Assembly (NCBI RefSeq): GCF_021117405.1
Contig: NZ_CP088251.1
Location: 2,480,001 to 2,544,000, forward strand
From: Frateuria edaphi
GTDB taxonomy: Bacteria > Pseudomonadota > Gammaproteobacteria > Xanthomonadales > Rhodanobacteraceae
DNA: 64,000 nucleotides
Direction: 5' to 3'
Shown here: piece after piece, positions 24,448-34,485 of the stretch
Layout: every line of letters begins with the position of its first letter
Numbering within the stretch: position 1 is the first letter of the stretch
The notes under the pieces: model-generated
Seen by the model: the letters and a program-made list of their open reading frames with translations, nothing else
What the model was told of the DNA's origin: nothing
The model's database searches: none
Made by a program: the position numbers and the translations under genes

Positions 24448-27400
24448 CTACATATTCCTCCGATACTCCCCACCCACGTCATACAACGCGTGGCTGATCT
24501 GCCCCAGCGAGTTGTACTTCACCGCCTCCACCAACTGCTCGAACACGTTCTTCCGCTCCCGCGCCGTCTGCTGCAACCGCTTGAGGCTCTCCGGCGCCAA
24601 CCCATTCCGCGCCTCCCCGAACGCCCGCACGTTCGCAATCTGCTGCCCCTTCTCCTCCTCCGTGGAGCGAATGAGCTCGATCTCGGTGGCCACTTCGCCG
24701 CCGTGCTCCTTCGGCAGGAAGGTGTTCACGCCGATCAGCGGCAGCGAGCCGTCGTGCTTCTTGTGCTCGTAGTACAGCGACTCTTCCTGGATCTTGCCGC
24801 GCTGGTACATGGTGTCCATGGCGCCCAGCACGCCACCGCGCTCGCTGATCGCCTCAAACTCCTTGTAGACAGCCTCCTCCACCAAATCAGTCAGTTCCTC
24901 GACCACGTAGCTGCCCTGCCAGGGGTTCTCGTTGAAGTTGAGGCCCAGTTCCTTGTTGATGATCATCTGGATCGCCACGGCGCGGCGCACGCTTTCTTCG
25001 GTCGGCGTGGTGATGGCTTCGTCGTATGCGTTGGTGTGCAGGCTGTTGCAGTTGTCGAACAGCGCGTAGAGCGCCTGCAGCGTGGTGCGGATGTCGTTGA
25101 ACTGGATCTCCTGCGCGTGCAGCGACCGGCCGGAGGTCTGGATGTGGTACTTCATCATCTGGCTGCGCGGGCTGGCGCCGTAGCGCTCGCGCATGGCGCG
25201 GGCCCAGATGCGGCGGGCGACGCGGCCGATGACGGTGTACTCCGGGTCCATGCCATTACTGAAGAAGAAGCTGAGGTTCGGCGCGAAGTCGTCGATGTGC
25301 ATGCCGCGGGCGAGGTAGTACTCGACGATGGTGAAGCCGTTGCTGAGCGTAAAGGCGAGCTGGCTGATCGGGTTCGCGCCGGCTTCGGCGATGTGGTAGC
25401 CGGAGATCGACACCGAGTAGAAGTTGCGGACCTTGTGCTCGACGAAGTACTGCTGGATGTCGCCCATCATGCGCAGGGCGAATTCGGTGGAGAAGATGCA
25501 GGTGTTCTGCGCCTGGTCTTCCTTGAGGATGTCGGCTTGCACGGTGCCGCGCACGGCGGCCAGGGTTTCGGCCTTGATGCGGGCGTAGGTTTCCTCGTCG
25601 ACGAGCTGGTTGCCGGTGACGCCGAGCAGGCCGAGGCCCAGGCCATCGTTGCCCTTGGGCAGGTCGCCGGAGTAGCGCGGGCGCTCGCGGCCTTCGTAGA
25701 GCTTGGCGATCTGCTTCTCGGCCTCGGCCCAACGGGACGCGTCGGCCTTGAGGTACTTCTCCACGTTCTGGTCGATCGCGGTGTTCATGAACATCGCGAG
25801 GATCATCGGCGCCGGGCCGTTGATGGTCATGGAGACGGAGGTGGTCGGCGCGGACAGGTCGAAGCCGGAGTAGAGCTTCTTCATGTCGTCCAGGGTGGCG
25901 ATGTTGACGCCGGAGTTGCCGATCTTGCCGTAGATGTCCGGGCGCGGGGCCGGGTCTTCGCCGTACAGGGTGACCGAGTCGAACGCGGTGGACAGGCGCG
26001 TGGCGGCGCCGCCCTGGCTCAGGTAGTGGAAGCGGCGGTTGGTGCGCTCCGGGGTGCCCTCGCCGGCGAACATGCGGGTGGGGTCTTCGCCAGTGCGGCG
26101 GTACGGGTAGACGCCGCCAGTGTAGGGGTAGTGGCCAGGGAGGTTTTCCTTGCCGAGGAAGAGCAGTTGGTCGCCCCAGCTTTCGGTCTTGGGCGGGGCG
26201 ACTTTCGGGATCTTCTGATGGCTCAGGGATTCGCGGTAGTTCTCGACGCGGATGGTCTTGCCGCGGACCTGGTATTCGTTGACGTCCTTGGTGACCGATT
26301 CGCGCAAGGCGGGCCAGTCGCGCAGCAGGTGCACGGACTCGGCGGAGAGTTCCTTCACCGCTTCGTTGTAGCGCTGGCGCAGCAGGGTCAGGGTGCGGTC
26401 GCCTTCGGCCTTGAGGCTGTCGACCGGGTAGCGGTCCAGCGGCTTGGGCAGGTGTGCGTCGTCCAGCTCCCTGAGCGATTCGTAGTAGTGCTGCGCCTTG
26501 TTGGCCGCTTCGGCCTGGCGGGCGATGGAGCTGTTGATGCCCCTGCCCTGCTCGGCGATCTCGGCGAGGTAGCGCACGCGGCTGCCGGGGATGAGGACGG
26601 TGACGCGCGGTTCCTTGAGCGCGGTGTCCACTTCGGGGGCGAAGTCGCAGCTCGGGCTGCCGATGGCCTGGCCGTGCCTGGCGCCAACTTTCTCGCGCAG
26701 CAGGCGGCACAGGTTGGCGAACATCCAGGTCACGCCCGGGTCGTTGAACTGGCTGGCGATGGTCGGGTAGACCGGCACGTCCTCGTCCTTCAGGGCGAAG
26801 GCGGTGCGGTTGCGCTTCCACTGCTTGCGCACGTCGCGCAGGGCGTCTTCGGCGCCGCGCTTGTCGAACTTGTTGAGCACGATCAGCTCGGCGAAGTCGA
26901 TCATGTCGATCTTCTCGAGCTGGCTGGCAGCGCCGTAGTCGCTGGTCATCACGTAGAGCGGGAAGTCGACAAGGTCGACGATCTCCGAGTCGCTCTGGCC
27001 GATGCCGGCGGTTTCCACGATGACCAGGTCGTAGGGCTGGCTCTTCAGGAACGCGATGCAGTCCTTGAGCACCTCGTTGGTGGCCATGTGCTGGCGGCGG
27101 GTGGCCATGGAGCGCATGTACACGCGGTGGGAGCGCAAGCTATTCATGCGGATGCGGTCGCCCAGCAGCGCGCCGCCGGAGCGGCGGCGGGTCGGGTCGA
27201 CGGCGAGCACGGCGATGCGCATCTCGGGGAAGGCGTGCAGGAAGCGCAGCAGCAGTTCGTCCACCACGCTCGACTTGCCGGCGCCGCCGGTACCGGTGAG
27301 GCCCAGCACCGGGGTCTTGCGGCCGGCCAGATCCCATTCCTTGCGCAGGTGGGCCAGCTCGGTTTCGGTGAGGCGGGTTTCCTCGATGTCGGTGAGCATG

Positions 27401-27933
27401 TGACCGACAGAGATCTCGTCGTTGATGTCGACCTTCGGCACGCCGGCGGGCTCGGCCTTCAGGCGCGCCGCCTGGGCGGCGCGGGTGCGCGTGATGACGT
27501 CCTCGATCATCTCGGTCAGGCCCATCTTCATCCCGTCGTTGGGGTGATAGATGCGCTCGACGCCGTAGGCCTGCAGCTCGCGGATTTCCTCCGGGGTGAT
27601 GGTGCCGCCGCCACCGCCGAACACGCGGATGTGGCTGGCGCCGCGCTCGCGCAGCATGTCCACCATGTACTTGAAGTATTCGACGTGGCCGCCCTGGTAG
27701 GAGGACAGCGCGATGGCGTCGGCGTCTTCCTGCAGCGCGGCGCGCACGACGTCTTCCACCGAGCGGTTGTGGCCCAGGTGGATCACCTCGGCGCCCTGGC
27801 TCTGGATGATGCGGCGCATGATGTTGATCGCCGCGTCGTGCCCGTCGAACAGGCTGGCGGCGGTGACGAAACGCAGCGGGGTGGTTTCGGCCTGCGCGGC
27901 GGCGGCGGGGACGTGGCTGGCGGGGGAACTCAT
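24448..27933 (-). CDS. icmF: Fused isobutyryl-CoA mutase (B12 domain + MeaB GTPase + mutase)
   Basis: 1161 residues from the ATG at 27933 (GGAG site; the longer frame to 28059 lacks support). Three parts in order: a cobalamin-binding domain (about 20-150) with the base-off histidine in [16 protein letters not shown]; a MeaB/ArgK-type G-protein chaperone (about 165-500) with Walker [13 protein letters not shown] at 211-222 and NKFD; and the acyl-CoA mutase TIM barrel (about 560-1150). It interconverts isobutyryl-CoA and n-butyryl-CoA (some forms use isovaleryl/pivalyl-CoA) with adenosylcobalamin. It fits the branched-chain catabolic genes further right. Confidence 0.93.
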   Translation of the reverse strand: MSSPASHVPAAAAQAETTPLRFVTAASLFDGHDAAINIMRRIIQSQGAEVIHLGHNRSVEDVVRAALQEDADAIALSSYQGGHVEYFKYMVDMLRERGASHIRVFGGGGGTITPEEIRELQAYGVERIYHPNDGMKMGLTEMIEDVITRTRAAQAARLKAEPAGVPKVDINDEISVGHMLTDIEETRLTETELAHLRKEWDLAGRKTPVLGLTGTGGAGKSSVVDELLLRFLHAFPEMRIAVLAVDPTRRRSGGALLGDRIRMNSLRSHRVYMRSMATRRQHMATNEVLKDCIAFLKSQPYDLVIVETAGIGQSDSEIVDLVDFPLYVMTSDYGAASQLEKIDMIDFAELIVLNKFDKRGAEDALRDVRKQWKRNRTAFALKDEDVPVYPTIASQFNDPGVTWMFANLCRLLREKVGARHGQAIGSPSCDFAPEVDTALKEPRVTVLIPGSRVRYLAEIAEQGRGINSSIARQAEAANKAQHYYESLRELDDAHLPKPLDRYPVDSLKAEGDRTLTLLRQRYNEAVKELSAESVHLLRDWPALRESVTKDVNEYQVRGKTIRVENYRESLSHQKIPKVAPPKTESWGDQLLFLGKENLPGHYPYTGGVYPYRRTGEDPTRMFAGEGTPERTNRRFHYLSQGGAATRLSTAFDSVTLYGEDPAPRPDIYGKIGNSGVNIATLDDMKKLYSGFDLSAPTTSVSMTINGPAPMILAMFMNTAIDQNVEKYLKADASRWAEAEKQIAKLYEGRERPRYSGDLPKGNDGLGLGLLGVTGNQLVDEETYARIKAETLAAVRGTVQADILKEDQAQNTCIFSTEFALRMMGDIQQYFVEHKVRNFYSVSISGYHIAEAGANPISQLAFTLSNGFTIVEYYLARGMHIDDFAPNLSFFFSNGMDPEYTVIGRVARRIWARAMRERYGASPRSQMMKYHIQTSGRSLHAQEIQFNDIRTTLQALYALFDNCNSLHTNAYDEAITTPTEESVRRAVAIQMIINKELGLNFNENPWQGSYVVEELTDLVEEAVYKEFEAISERGGVLGAMDTMYQRGKIQEESLYYEHKKHDGSLPLIGVNTFLPKEHGGEVATEIELIRSTEEEKGQQIANVRAFGEARNGLAPESLKRLQQTARERKNVFEQLVEAVKYNSLGQISHALYDVGGEYRRNM

Positions 27934-28089
27934 GGGGACTCCGACATCGGTCTGCTCTGAACCCCTCGATTCTAGTGGGTTCGCGCATGACCGCGCAGGA
28001 GTCACTCCAGGCATGCTCCGCCATCGGCCAATCGGGCCCAAGGCTCGTCCACAGATCAAGGGCAGGCTTCAGGCCAGTCGCGAAACGAA

Positions 28090-28112
28090 GACGCCCCCGA
28101 GTCGGGGGCGTC
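28090..28112 (-). terminator. Hairpin downstream of the EF-hand gene
   Basis: Perfect GACGCCCCCGA/TCGGGGGCGTC stem about 30 bp past the stop of the minus-strand EF-hand gene, followed on that strand by TTCGTTT. An almost identical hairpin follows another EF-hand gene at 31869. Confidence 0.7.
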
Positions 28113-28141
28113 TTATGACCCTTACGCACTACCGGCCACCG

Positions 28142-28501
28142 CTATTGTCCGGAGGCATTACTCCCACGGTTGTTGTTGATGTAACCGACGGGGCTCGAGG
28201 GTGGCGGGCTTACGTGTTCAAGGTGGCTCCCCTGGTACGGATATGTGTGCGGCTCCGTACGCCAACGCACTGCCTCCTCGGCGGCGACCAGCTCTTTCGA
28301 GTCGAGAAGCTTGTCGTGGTTCTTGTCGAAACGGGCGAACTCCACCTTGAGCAGGGAAGCGGGCGGCAGCTCGCTGTTGCTCAGACGCTGGTCGTGATCG
28401 GTGTCCAGACTGCGGTAGTCCGCAGAGAGCTGCGCCGCTGCCGCCAAAGGAACGGCACCCGCAAGCAGGGCAACTGTCATCCACCTTCTTCCATTCCACA
28501 T
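28142..28501 (-). CDS. Exported EF-hand protein 1
   Basis: 119 residues: a signal peptide (about 1-23) and two canonical EF-hand loops, DTDHDQRLSNSE (33-44) and DKNHDKLLDSKE (59-70), 26 residues apart. The C-terminal tail ends PVGYINNNRGSNASGQ; the same VGYINNxRG motif ends EF-hand protein 3 (31924). Probably a periplasmic calcium-binding protein; partner unknown. Same layout as three other genes between 31.3 and 32.7 kb. Confidence 0.85.
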   Translation of the reverse strand: MWNGRRWMTVALLAGAVPLAAAAQLSADYRSLDTDHDQRLSNSELPPASLLKVEFARFDKNHDKLLDSKELVAAEEAVRWRTEPHTYPYQGSHLEHVSPPPSSPVGYINNNRGSNASGQ

Positions 28502-28750
28502 AGGCTGTCTCCTTGTCAGTCCACGAGCGATCGGTAGCTATGGATCGTGCCGAGCACGGCAACGTGGTGGCCGCAGACGCATGGGTGACACGGAAGGCGC
28601 TCCCATGTGGATAGGCCTGTCTCCCTTCAGCCCTGAAGGACGATGCCTGCGCTGGCATGGTGGGTTATGAGCCCGGCACAAGGGCTTGTCAATGCACGAA
28701 AGGCGGCTTCACGCCGGCACCACGCGCAAGGCGCGGGGTGCTGCCTCAAC

Positions 28751-29716
28751 TCAGTGAACGATGTTGACCGCGATCGCAGGCGTGACCGAGCGCGTGACGT
28801 TGTGTCCGCCAGGAATGACGCGTACGCCAAGCAGCACGCCGACGTTCGCGTTGAAGTTGTATTCGACCGCCGGCGCGAAGCCGAACGCTTCGCTGCGGCC
28901 GGAACTCGCGCGCACGGGTGTCGCCGGCAGGCCGAGCGGGTCGTCGTAGCCGGCCACGTGGGTGGCGTCGCTGCGGCTGTAGGTCAGGTCGAGCGCCAGC
29001 ACCCAGCGGCGGGTGAGGCTGTATTCGAACGCGGTCGCGACGTAGAACGCATCGCCCGGCGTAGCGCGGCCGTGGAAATCGGGGCCGGTGCCGTAGCTGC
29101 TCGTGCCGTCGATGTCGGCATGGCGCGCGAAGGTCCACGTAGCGTTGAAGCGCACGCGCAGGATGCGGCCGTTGGGCATCCAGAAGTAGCTCTGCGCGTT
29201 GAGGCCGAGCGTGGTCGCCCAGGCGCCGGCGCCCATGCCGTCGGCCGTCCTCGCCAGGCGCTTGTAGCGACCGGTGGGCACGGCTTCCTGCAGCATGATG
29301 GCGAGCGTGGGGAACCAGCTTCCTTCATGGAAGCGGGTGAGGCGGTACTGCGCCTGCAGGATCTGGTCGCCCGCGCCGATGCCGGAACTGTTCCTCCCAT
29401 GGTGCAGGCCGCTGTAGCCGATGATCGGTATGGCGCCGACGGTGAGGTCGTCGGTCAGGCCGTAGAGCACGTAGGCGCGCGAGCCGAAGCCGTCGTTGCC
29501 GCGGGTCTGTACGTCGTAGACGTAGGGCTCGATGAGCATGTGCCCGCGCGGCAGCGTCTCGGCCGAGTTGGCGAGCATCGGGCCGGTCCACCAGGCGTCG
29601 TCGCGCGACTGGCGCGTGGCGTCCTGCGCGAATGCGGTGCCGGCCACGAGCCAGGCGAGAACGCTGCCGAGGATGCGTCGCCGGATCCGTCTCGCCACTA
29701 GCCGCTCAATGCCCAC
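28751..29716 (-). CDS. Outer-membrane beta-barrel protein (MetA-pathway/transporter type)
   Basis: 321 residues with a signal peptide (ending AGTAFAQ, about residue 31). The mature part is a run of alternating amphipathic strands (HMLIEPYVYDVQ, SRAYVLYGLTDDLTVGAIP, AFEYSLTRRWVLALDLTYS, FAPAVEYNFNANVGVLLGVR) and ends with a strand-like NIVH, as expected of an outer-membrane barrel. It resembles proteins annotated as 'transporter' of the phenol MetA-pathway group. Divergent from the MocR regulator with ~100 bp between starts, so regulation by MocR is possible. Confidence 0.72.
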   Translation of the reverse strand: MGIERLVARRIRRRILGSVLAWLVAGTAFAQDATRQSRDDAWWTGPMLANSAETLPRGHMLIEPYVYDVQTRGNDGFGSRAYVLYGLTDDLTVGAIPIIGYSGLHHGRNSSGIGAGDQILQAQYRLTRFHEGSWFPTLAIMLQEAVPTGRYKRLARTADGMGAGAWATTLGLNAQSYFWMPNGRILRVRFNATWTFARHADIDGTSSYGTGPDFHGRATPGDAFYVATAFEYSLTRRWVLALDLTYSRSDATHVAGYDDPLGLPATPVRASSGRSEAFGFAPAVEYNFNANVGVLLGVRVIPGGHNVTRSVTPAIAVNIVH

Positions 29717-29819
29717 GCCGCCCCCACCGTGTCCTCGGAAGCATGCACCTTAGGTGCCACAGTGGCTCGCGCGAATAGCCACTTCGCTATGATCCCGCAT
29801 GACCACTTGGGAGCCGCGC

Positions 29820-31292
29820 ATGAAACGCGTATCCGCCAGCCTGTTGCCGCCGATCGCGCTCGACCCCGGTGGCGACGTGCCCATCTACCGGCAACTCTCG
29901 GAGTGGTTCCGGCGCGCCATCGTAGAGGGGCAGCTCCAGCCGGGCCAACGCGTACCCTCCACGCGAGCATTGGCGGGCGAACTGAAGGTCTCTCGCCTGC
30001 CGGTGCTTAGCGCCTACGAGCAGTTGCACGCCGAGGGCTACCTGGAAACGTTCACCGGTGCCGGCACGTGTGTGGCCGGGACCATCCCGCCGGGAGGGCC
30101 GGAGAACATGCGACGCGGTCGCAGCATCTCGACGCCGGCGGCTTCGCCCGCCCGCCGGGTCGCGGCGCGCGCGCAGGCGATGGCGGGTCCTGAGCAGACC
30201 TGGCTCGAGAGCCAGGGCGCCTTCCGCGTGGGGTTGCCGGCGCTGGACGCGTTCCCGCACGAGGTGTGGGCACGCCTGCTCAGCCGGCACGCACGCCGCG
30301 TGGACACCGAATCGCTGGTCTACGGCGATCCACTTGGCTATCTGCCACTGCGCGAGGCGGTCGCCGATTACCTGCGCATCGTGCGCGCGGTGCGGGCCGA
30401 CGCCTCGCAGGTGATGATCACCACCGGCGCGCAGCACGGCGTGCAGGTGTGCACCCACGTGCTGCTCGATGCCGGTGACAGCGCGTGGATGGAGGAACCG
30501 GGCTACCCCGGCGCGCACCAGGCGTTGGCGGCCGTCGGCGCGAAGGCGGTGCTGGTCCCGGTCGACGAGGACGGGCTGGACGTGGCCGAAGGCATCCGTC
30601 GCGGGCCCGACGCGCGCATGGTCTATCTCACGCCGTCGCACCAGTTTCCGCTCGGCGTGACGATGAGCGCTTCGCGGCGCATGCAGCTCCTGCAATGGGC
30701 GACGCGCGCGGGACGCTGGATCGTCGAGGACGATTACGACAGCGAGTACCGCTTCGGCGGCAAACCGGTGCCGTCGCTGCAAGGGCTCGATGCGGACGGG
30801 CGGGTGATCTACGTGGGCACCTTCAGCAAGGTGATGTTCCCTGCCCTGCGGCTGGGGTGGCTGGTGGTGCCGAAGGACCTGGTGCCCGCGTTCCGCGCCG
30901 CGCGCGATGCGCTGGACACCTGCTCGCCGATGCTGCCGCAGCGGGCGATGACCGACTTCATCCGCGAAGGGCATTTCGCGCGTCACACCAGGCGCATGCG
31001 CGCGCTCTATGCGGCGCGGCGGGCCGCCTTGCTGGAGGCGATCGAACGGCACCTGCCTGGCCGGCTGCGGGTCGTCGGCGCGGAAGCAGGCATGCAACTG
31101 GCAGCGCTGCTGCCGGACGGCATGGACGACATCGCACTCTCGCGTCGCGCCGCCCAGGTCGGCGTATCGATCCGACCGCTATCGCAGTGCTACCGGGGAG
31201 CCGCGTGTCGAAGCGGCGTCATCCTGGGCTACGGTGGCGTGGATGCACGCGCGGTCGACGAGGCTATCCGCAGGCTCGCGCACTGCCTGTAG
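29820..31292 (+). CDS. MocR/PdxR family regulator (GntR HTH + aminotransferase fold)
   Basis: 490 residues from the ATG at 29820, with GGGAG 6 nt upstream (an ATG at 29799 lacks one). The N-terminal GntR winged helix (about 20-85) shows VPIYRQLSEWFRRAIVEG and STRALAGELKVSRLPVLSAY. The C-terminal class I aminotransferase-like domain has YGDPLGYLPLREAVADYLR, EEPGYPGAHQAL, the PLP region EDDYDSEYRF and the lysine in VGTFSKVMFPALRLGW. MocR proteins sense PLP, GABA or related amines. Targets unknown; the divergent barrel gene is a candidate. Confidence 0.88.
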   Translation: MKRVSASLLPPIALDPGGDVPIYRQLSEWFRRAIVEGQLQPGQRVPSTRALAGELKVSRLPVLSAYEQLHAEGYLETFTGAGTCVAGTIPPGGPENMRRGRSISTPAASPARRVAARAQAMAGPEQTWLESQGAFRVGLPALDAFPHEVWARLLSRHARRVDTESLVYGDPLGYLPLREAVADYLRIVRAVRADASQVMITTGAQHGVQVCTHVLLDAGDSAWMEEPGYPGAHQALAAVGAKAVLVPVDEDGLDVAEGIRRGPDARMVYLTPSHQFPLGVTMSASRRMQLLQWATRAGRWIVEDDYDSEYRFGGKPVPSLQGLDADGRVIYVGTFSKVMFPALRLGWLVVPKDLVPAFRAARDALDTCSPMLPQRAMTDFIREGHFARHTRRMRALYAARRAALLEAIERHLPGRLRVVGAEAGMQLAALLPDGMDDIALSRRAAQVGVSIRPLSQCYRGAACRSGVILGYGGVDARAVDEAIRRLAHCL

Positions 31293-31327
31293 GCCCGCCG
31301 AACCCTTCCCCGGGCTCTCGACCGGGA

Positions 31328-31663
31328 TCAATGCGACGGCGGCGGTCCGTGCCGCGCGGGCGCGTCCCCGCCCGCGGCATTGCCGCTTCCCTTCATGGCG
31401 AGCTGGGCCGCGGCGAACTCCTGGGCGTCGAGCTTGTTGTCGTGGTTCTGGTCGTATGTCGAGAAACGGGTCCGCAACAGCACCATGTCTTTCGGCAATT
31501 CCGAGCGGGTCAGGCGACCGTCGTGGTCCTGGTCCATCGCCTGGAAATCCGCGTCCACCGTTGCCGGCGCTGAGGCTTGCTGCGCGGACACGACGGTCGC
31601 GATTCCGCACAGCGCAAACGCTAGGACGCCACACCTGATCTGGAACGATTTATCGCTTTTCAC
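31328..31663 (-). CDS. Exported EF-hand protein 2
   Basis: 111 residues from a GTG at 31663, chosen because GAGGAA lies 8 nt upstream and the reading from here begins a signal peptide (KSDKSFQIRCGVLAFALCGI ATVVSA). Two EF-hand loops: DQDHDGRLTRSE (44-55) and DQNHDNKLDAQE (71-82), again 26 residues apart. The His/Pro-rich tail lacks the GYINN motif of proteins 1 and 3. Converges with the MocR gene. Confidence 0.8.
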   Translation of the reverse strand: MKSDKSFQIRCGVLAFALCGIATVVSAQQASAPATVDADFQAMDQDHDGRLTRSELPKDMVLLRTRFSTYDQNHDNKLDAQEFAAAQLAMKGSGNAAGGDAPARHGPPPSH

Positions 31664-31868
31664 CGGACATTTCCTCTGCAGCTGGGCAAGGCGCGCTTCG
31701 CGAGGGCGGCACCGGCCCGACTCTGCGCCGGCTGCGGTGAAGCACAGCTCTAGCCGCAGACAACGATCCGACATGGGCGAAGGGCTGTTCAGCCAGGCCG
31801 AGTCGACGATTCGGTAACGCCTCGACACGAGAAAGTGTCCGGGACGTTATCGAGGGCTCCGAAACGGC

Positions 31869-31892
31869 AACGCCCCCGGAACCGGGGGCGTC
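31869..31892 (-). terminator. Hairpin downstream of EF-hand protein 3
   Basis: AACGCCCCCGG/CCGGGGGCGT stem, about 30 bp past the stop of the 31924 gene; sister of the hairpin at 28090. Confidence 0.65.
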
Positions 31893-31923
31893 TGGTGGCA
31901 CTGCCTGACAACAACGGGCGCAG

Positions 31924-32262
31924 CTATTGCCCGCGCTCGTTGTTGATGTAACCGACCGGATGTCCAAGCGCCGGGCCATCATGCGTCGTGTGAAGACCGA
32001 CCAGCGTCGGATTGGTGGCTCCGCGCACCTGCACCGCCTGCTTGGCGCTGTCCAATTCCGCGGTGTCCAGTTGCCCATCCCGATTCCGGTCGAAATTGGC
32101 AAAGTACGTTTTGAGGGGCGATGCGGGAGGCAGTTCCGGACGACTCAGGAAGCCGTCGTGATTGGCGTCGAACCCGCGAAAATCCGCGGGGAGGGACGCT
32201 GCAGTCGCCATCTGGACCATGCCCGCCAGCAGGCCCGCGATCGAACATGTGAGAAAACGCAT
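31924..32262 (-). CDS. Exported EF-hand protein 3
   Basis: 112 residues from the ATG at 32262 (AAGGAGAAGGAA site; the longer frame is not supported). Signal peptide about 1-22, EF loops DANHDGFLSRPE (32-43) and DRNRDGQLDTAE (58-69), linker LPPASPLKTYFANF almost as in protein 1, and a tail ending PVGYINNERGQ. It is the closest relative of protein 1. Confidence 0.85.
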   Translation of the reverse strand: MRFLTCSIAGLLAGMVQMATAASLPADFRGFDANHDGFLSRPELPPASPLKTYFANFDRNRDGQLDTAELDSAKQAVQVRGATNPTLVGLHTTHDGPALGHPVGYINNERGQ

Positions 32263-32299
32263 TTCCTTCTCCTTAGCTTTAGGGGGTGGGACCTTCCTG

Positions 32300-32644
32300 C
32301 TAATTGCCGTTGGAACTGGGTATCCGAACGATCGGATCCTTCGGCGGCGCGGCGTGATCTGGACTGGACGAGAAATAGAGGCGTGGATCGCTGCCGTCCG
32401 GATCGACGCTGCGTATCGCGGCAATGAATTCGCCCTGGTCCAGGCGGCCGCTACTGTCGTGGTCGAAGGACGCGAAACGTGCCTTGAGAAGTGCCAGATC
32501 GTCGGGTATCTCGCCGCGACTGAGGCGACCGTCGTGGTTTTTGTCCAACGACTGGAAGTCCAGATGCTTCTGCTCGTCCGCGGCGAACACCAGGGTGGAA
32601 ATTGCAAGCAACCCTGTCGTGCAGAAAGCTGTGCACATACGCAT
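32300..32644 (-). CDS. Exported EF-hand protein 4
   Basis: 114 residues from the ATG at 32644 (GGGAGA upstream). Signal peptide about 1-22 and EF loops DKNHDGRLSRGE (34-45) and DHDSSGRLDQGE (61-72). The tail RLYFSSSPDHAAPPKDPIV is different from its neighbours. It lies 37 bp upstream of protein 3 on the same strand, so the two may be cotranscribed. Confidence 0.83.
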   Translation of the reverse strand: MRMCTAFCTTGLLAISTLVFAADEQKHLDFQSLDKNHDGRLSRGEIPDDLALLKARFASFDHDSSGRLDQGEFIAAIRSVDPDGSDPRLYFSSSPDHAAPPKDPIVRIPSSNGN

Positions 32645-32784
32645 GAGGCTGTCTCCCTTTTGCCTTGGGTCCCCTACGCTGGACAAAATCCTCTCCAGCC
32701 GTTCGCATTTCTGCGCCCGATACCGTCCATTGTCAAATTGAACTGGCGCGCGACCGCCAGAACGATGCTTGTGCGGTCGGCTGA

Positions 32785-33708
32785 TCAGGCGATCCCGAAC
32801 GGGAGATTCACGGACGCAACAATCCGCTCGCCCACGACTGCCCCACCGGCGAAAGCGAGCACGGATTCGATCACCTCCGGCGCATCGAGCACGCGGTGGT
32901 GGCCCAGCCCCTGCGTGGTGAGCAGCCGCGCGCCGGGCCAGTGGCGCGCGTAGCGCTCGCCCTCCTCCCAGGGCACGTCGGCGTCGTCCAGGTCGTGCAC
33001 GATCAAGCCGGGTTGGCCGAGTGCGGTGACGTGGCGGTGCATCTGCAACTCGTCCACGCTGATGCCGGTGCGGTTGACCAGCCAGGCGTAGAACGGACGA
33101 CGCAGGTGTTCGCCCAGGCGCACGAAACGGAAGTAGCGGGTGGCGGCCGCGTGCATGTCGGCGGCCGGCGCGATCAGCACCAGCTTGCGGGCGCGCCAGC
33201 ATTCGCCTTGGGCCAGCGCGACGGCGGCGCCGCCGAGCGAATGGGCGATCGCGAGCTCGGCGTCGCCGTAATGGCGGCCCACGGCGCGCACGGTGTCGGC
33301 GAACTCCGGCAGCGTGCAGTAGTTACCGGTACTCAGGCCGTGGCCGGGCTGGTCGAAGGTCACCACGGCGTAGCCGAGCGCGCGCAGGCGTCCGACCCAG
33401 GGTAGGAAGCGCAGGCCGAAGCTCGACCAGCCGTGCACCAGCAGCACGTATGGCTGCGTGGCCGGATCGCCCCAGACATAGGTGGCGATGGACTGGCCGG
33501 CGATCGACAGCGTCTCGCGGCGCATGGCCGGATCGGGCCTGGCGGCCTGGGCGCGAACGCGGCTGCTGGCGAACGGCGTGGCGAACAGCCGCGCAGCGCG
33601 ATCGGCAGTGCGCCCCGGCGCCAGGCGACCGCCAAGGGCGAAGCTGGTGCGGACGGTGGCGAGCTTGAAGCGGGCGGCCAGGCCCGGGCGGCGCATCACG
33701 GTGGACAT
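32785..33708 (-). CDS. Alpha/beta hydrolase
   Basis: 307 residues. The fold's marks are VLLVHGWSSFGLRF, the nucleophile elbow AIAHSLGGAAVAL (Ser), a late acid in VHDLDDADVPW and the catalytic His in GLGHHRVLDA. No signal peptide; cytoplasmic. Substrate unknown (esterase or lipase-like). The gene starts 11 bp after the stop of a TetR regulator on the same strand, so the two form an operon and the regulator probably controls it. Confidence 0.85.
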   Translation of the reverse strand: MSTVMRRPGLAARFKLATVRTSFALGGRLAPGRTADRAARLFATPFASSRVRAQAARPDPAMRRETLSIAGQSIATYVWGDPATQPYVLLVHGWSSFGLRFLPWVGRLRALGYAVVTFDQPGHGLSTGNYCTLPEFADTVRAVGRHYGDAELAIAHSLGGAAVALAQGECWRARKLVLIAPAADMHAAATRYFRFVRLGEHLRRPFYAWLVNRTGISVDELQMHRHVTALGQPGLIVHDLDDADVPWEEGERYARHWPGARLLTTQGLGHHRVLDAPEVIESVLAFAGGAVVGERIVASVNLPFGIA

Positions 33709-33718
33709 GGGTCGATCC

Positions 33719-34321
33719 TCAAGGTTGCCAGCTGCGCCACAGGCGCTCGAATGCGGCGCGGATACGCTGGCTCGCCTGCTCGAAGCCGAACAGGCCGGCG
33801 TCGTGGTGCAGGCCGAGCATCAGCGCGTAGATCTCGAAGGCGAGCTGGGCCGCGTCGGTGTCGGCCCGCAGGTGGCCCGCGGCGACGGCCTGGCCGATGG
33901 CCTTTTCCAGCTCGCCGCGCCAGCCGGCCTGTTGCGCCACCACGGCGTCGTGCAGCGCGCCTTCGCGGCCGTCGTATTCGCCCGCGGCGGTGAGCAATAC
34001 GCAGCCGCTCTTGTGCATGCGGCCCCACTCGCACCACTGGGCGACGATCGCGCGCAGGCGCGGCAGGCCGCGCGGGGCGGAGAGCGCCGGCAGCAGCACG
34101 TGGGCCATGAAGCGGCGGGCCGCGGAGTCCAGCACCGCCAGCTGCAGGTCTTCGCGTGAACCGAAGTGGGCGAACAGGCCACTTTTGGACATCCCCACGT
34201 CGGTGGCGAGGGTGCCGATCGACAGGCCTTCGAGCCCGCCCACACGGGCCCGTTCGTAGGCGTGTTCCAGGATGAGTTCGCGGGTGGCGAGGCCCTTGGC
34301 GGGTGAGGTGGCGGTTGTCAT
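33719..34321 (-). CDS. TetR/AcrR family transcriptional regulator
   Basis: 200 residues from the ATG at 34321. The N-terminal helix-turn-helix (about 10-55) reads TRELILEHAYERARVGGLEG LSIGTLATDVGMSKSGLFAHFGS, a standard TetR start. The C-terminal half is the ligand-binding, dimerising TetR_C-like region (AGRGEL, AFEIYALMLGLHHD). Probably represses its own operon with the alpha/beta hydrolase. Confidence 0.9.
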   Translation of the reverse strand: MTTATSPAKGLATRELILEHAYERARVGGLEGLSIGTLATDVGMSKSGLFAHFGSREDLQLAVLDSAARRFMAHVLLPALSAPRGLPRLRAIVAQWCEWGRMHKSGCVLLTAAGEYDGREGALHDAVVAQQAGWRGELEKAIGQAVAAGHLRADTDAAQLAFEIYALMLGLHHDAGLFGFEQASQRIRAAFERLWRSWQP

Positions 34322-34485
34322 GTGCGTAAAATAGCACGACCGTTCGTTCTTTTGTAGTGAACTTCGGCCCGCCACTGCGACGCCAAGGCGATGTCTTGAT
34401 GTCCACCCTACGGCCTCGGGCTTTCATGCGGCCTAGGCGGGCGCAGCGGCTAAGCTTGGCCGCTGCCATCGCAAAGGAGACGCCC

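Noticed and set aside
24490-27960. 1156-residue open frame on the plus strand across icmF
   Set aside because: It is exactly antisense to a complete, motif-rich icmF and has no recognisable domain; long antisense frames are expected at this GC content.
28051-28089. Part of the icmF coding region up to 28059
   Set aside because: The segment between 27934 and 28059 lacks domain content and the ATG at 27933 has the better ribosome site.
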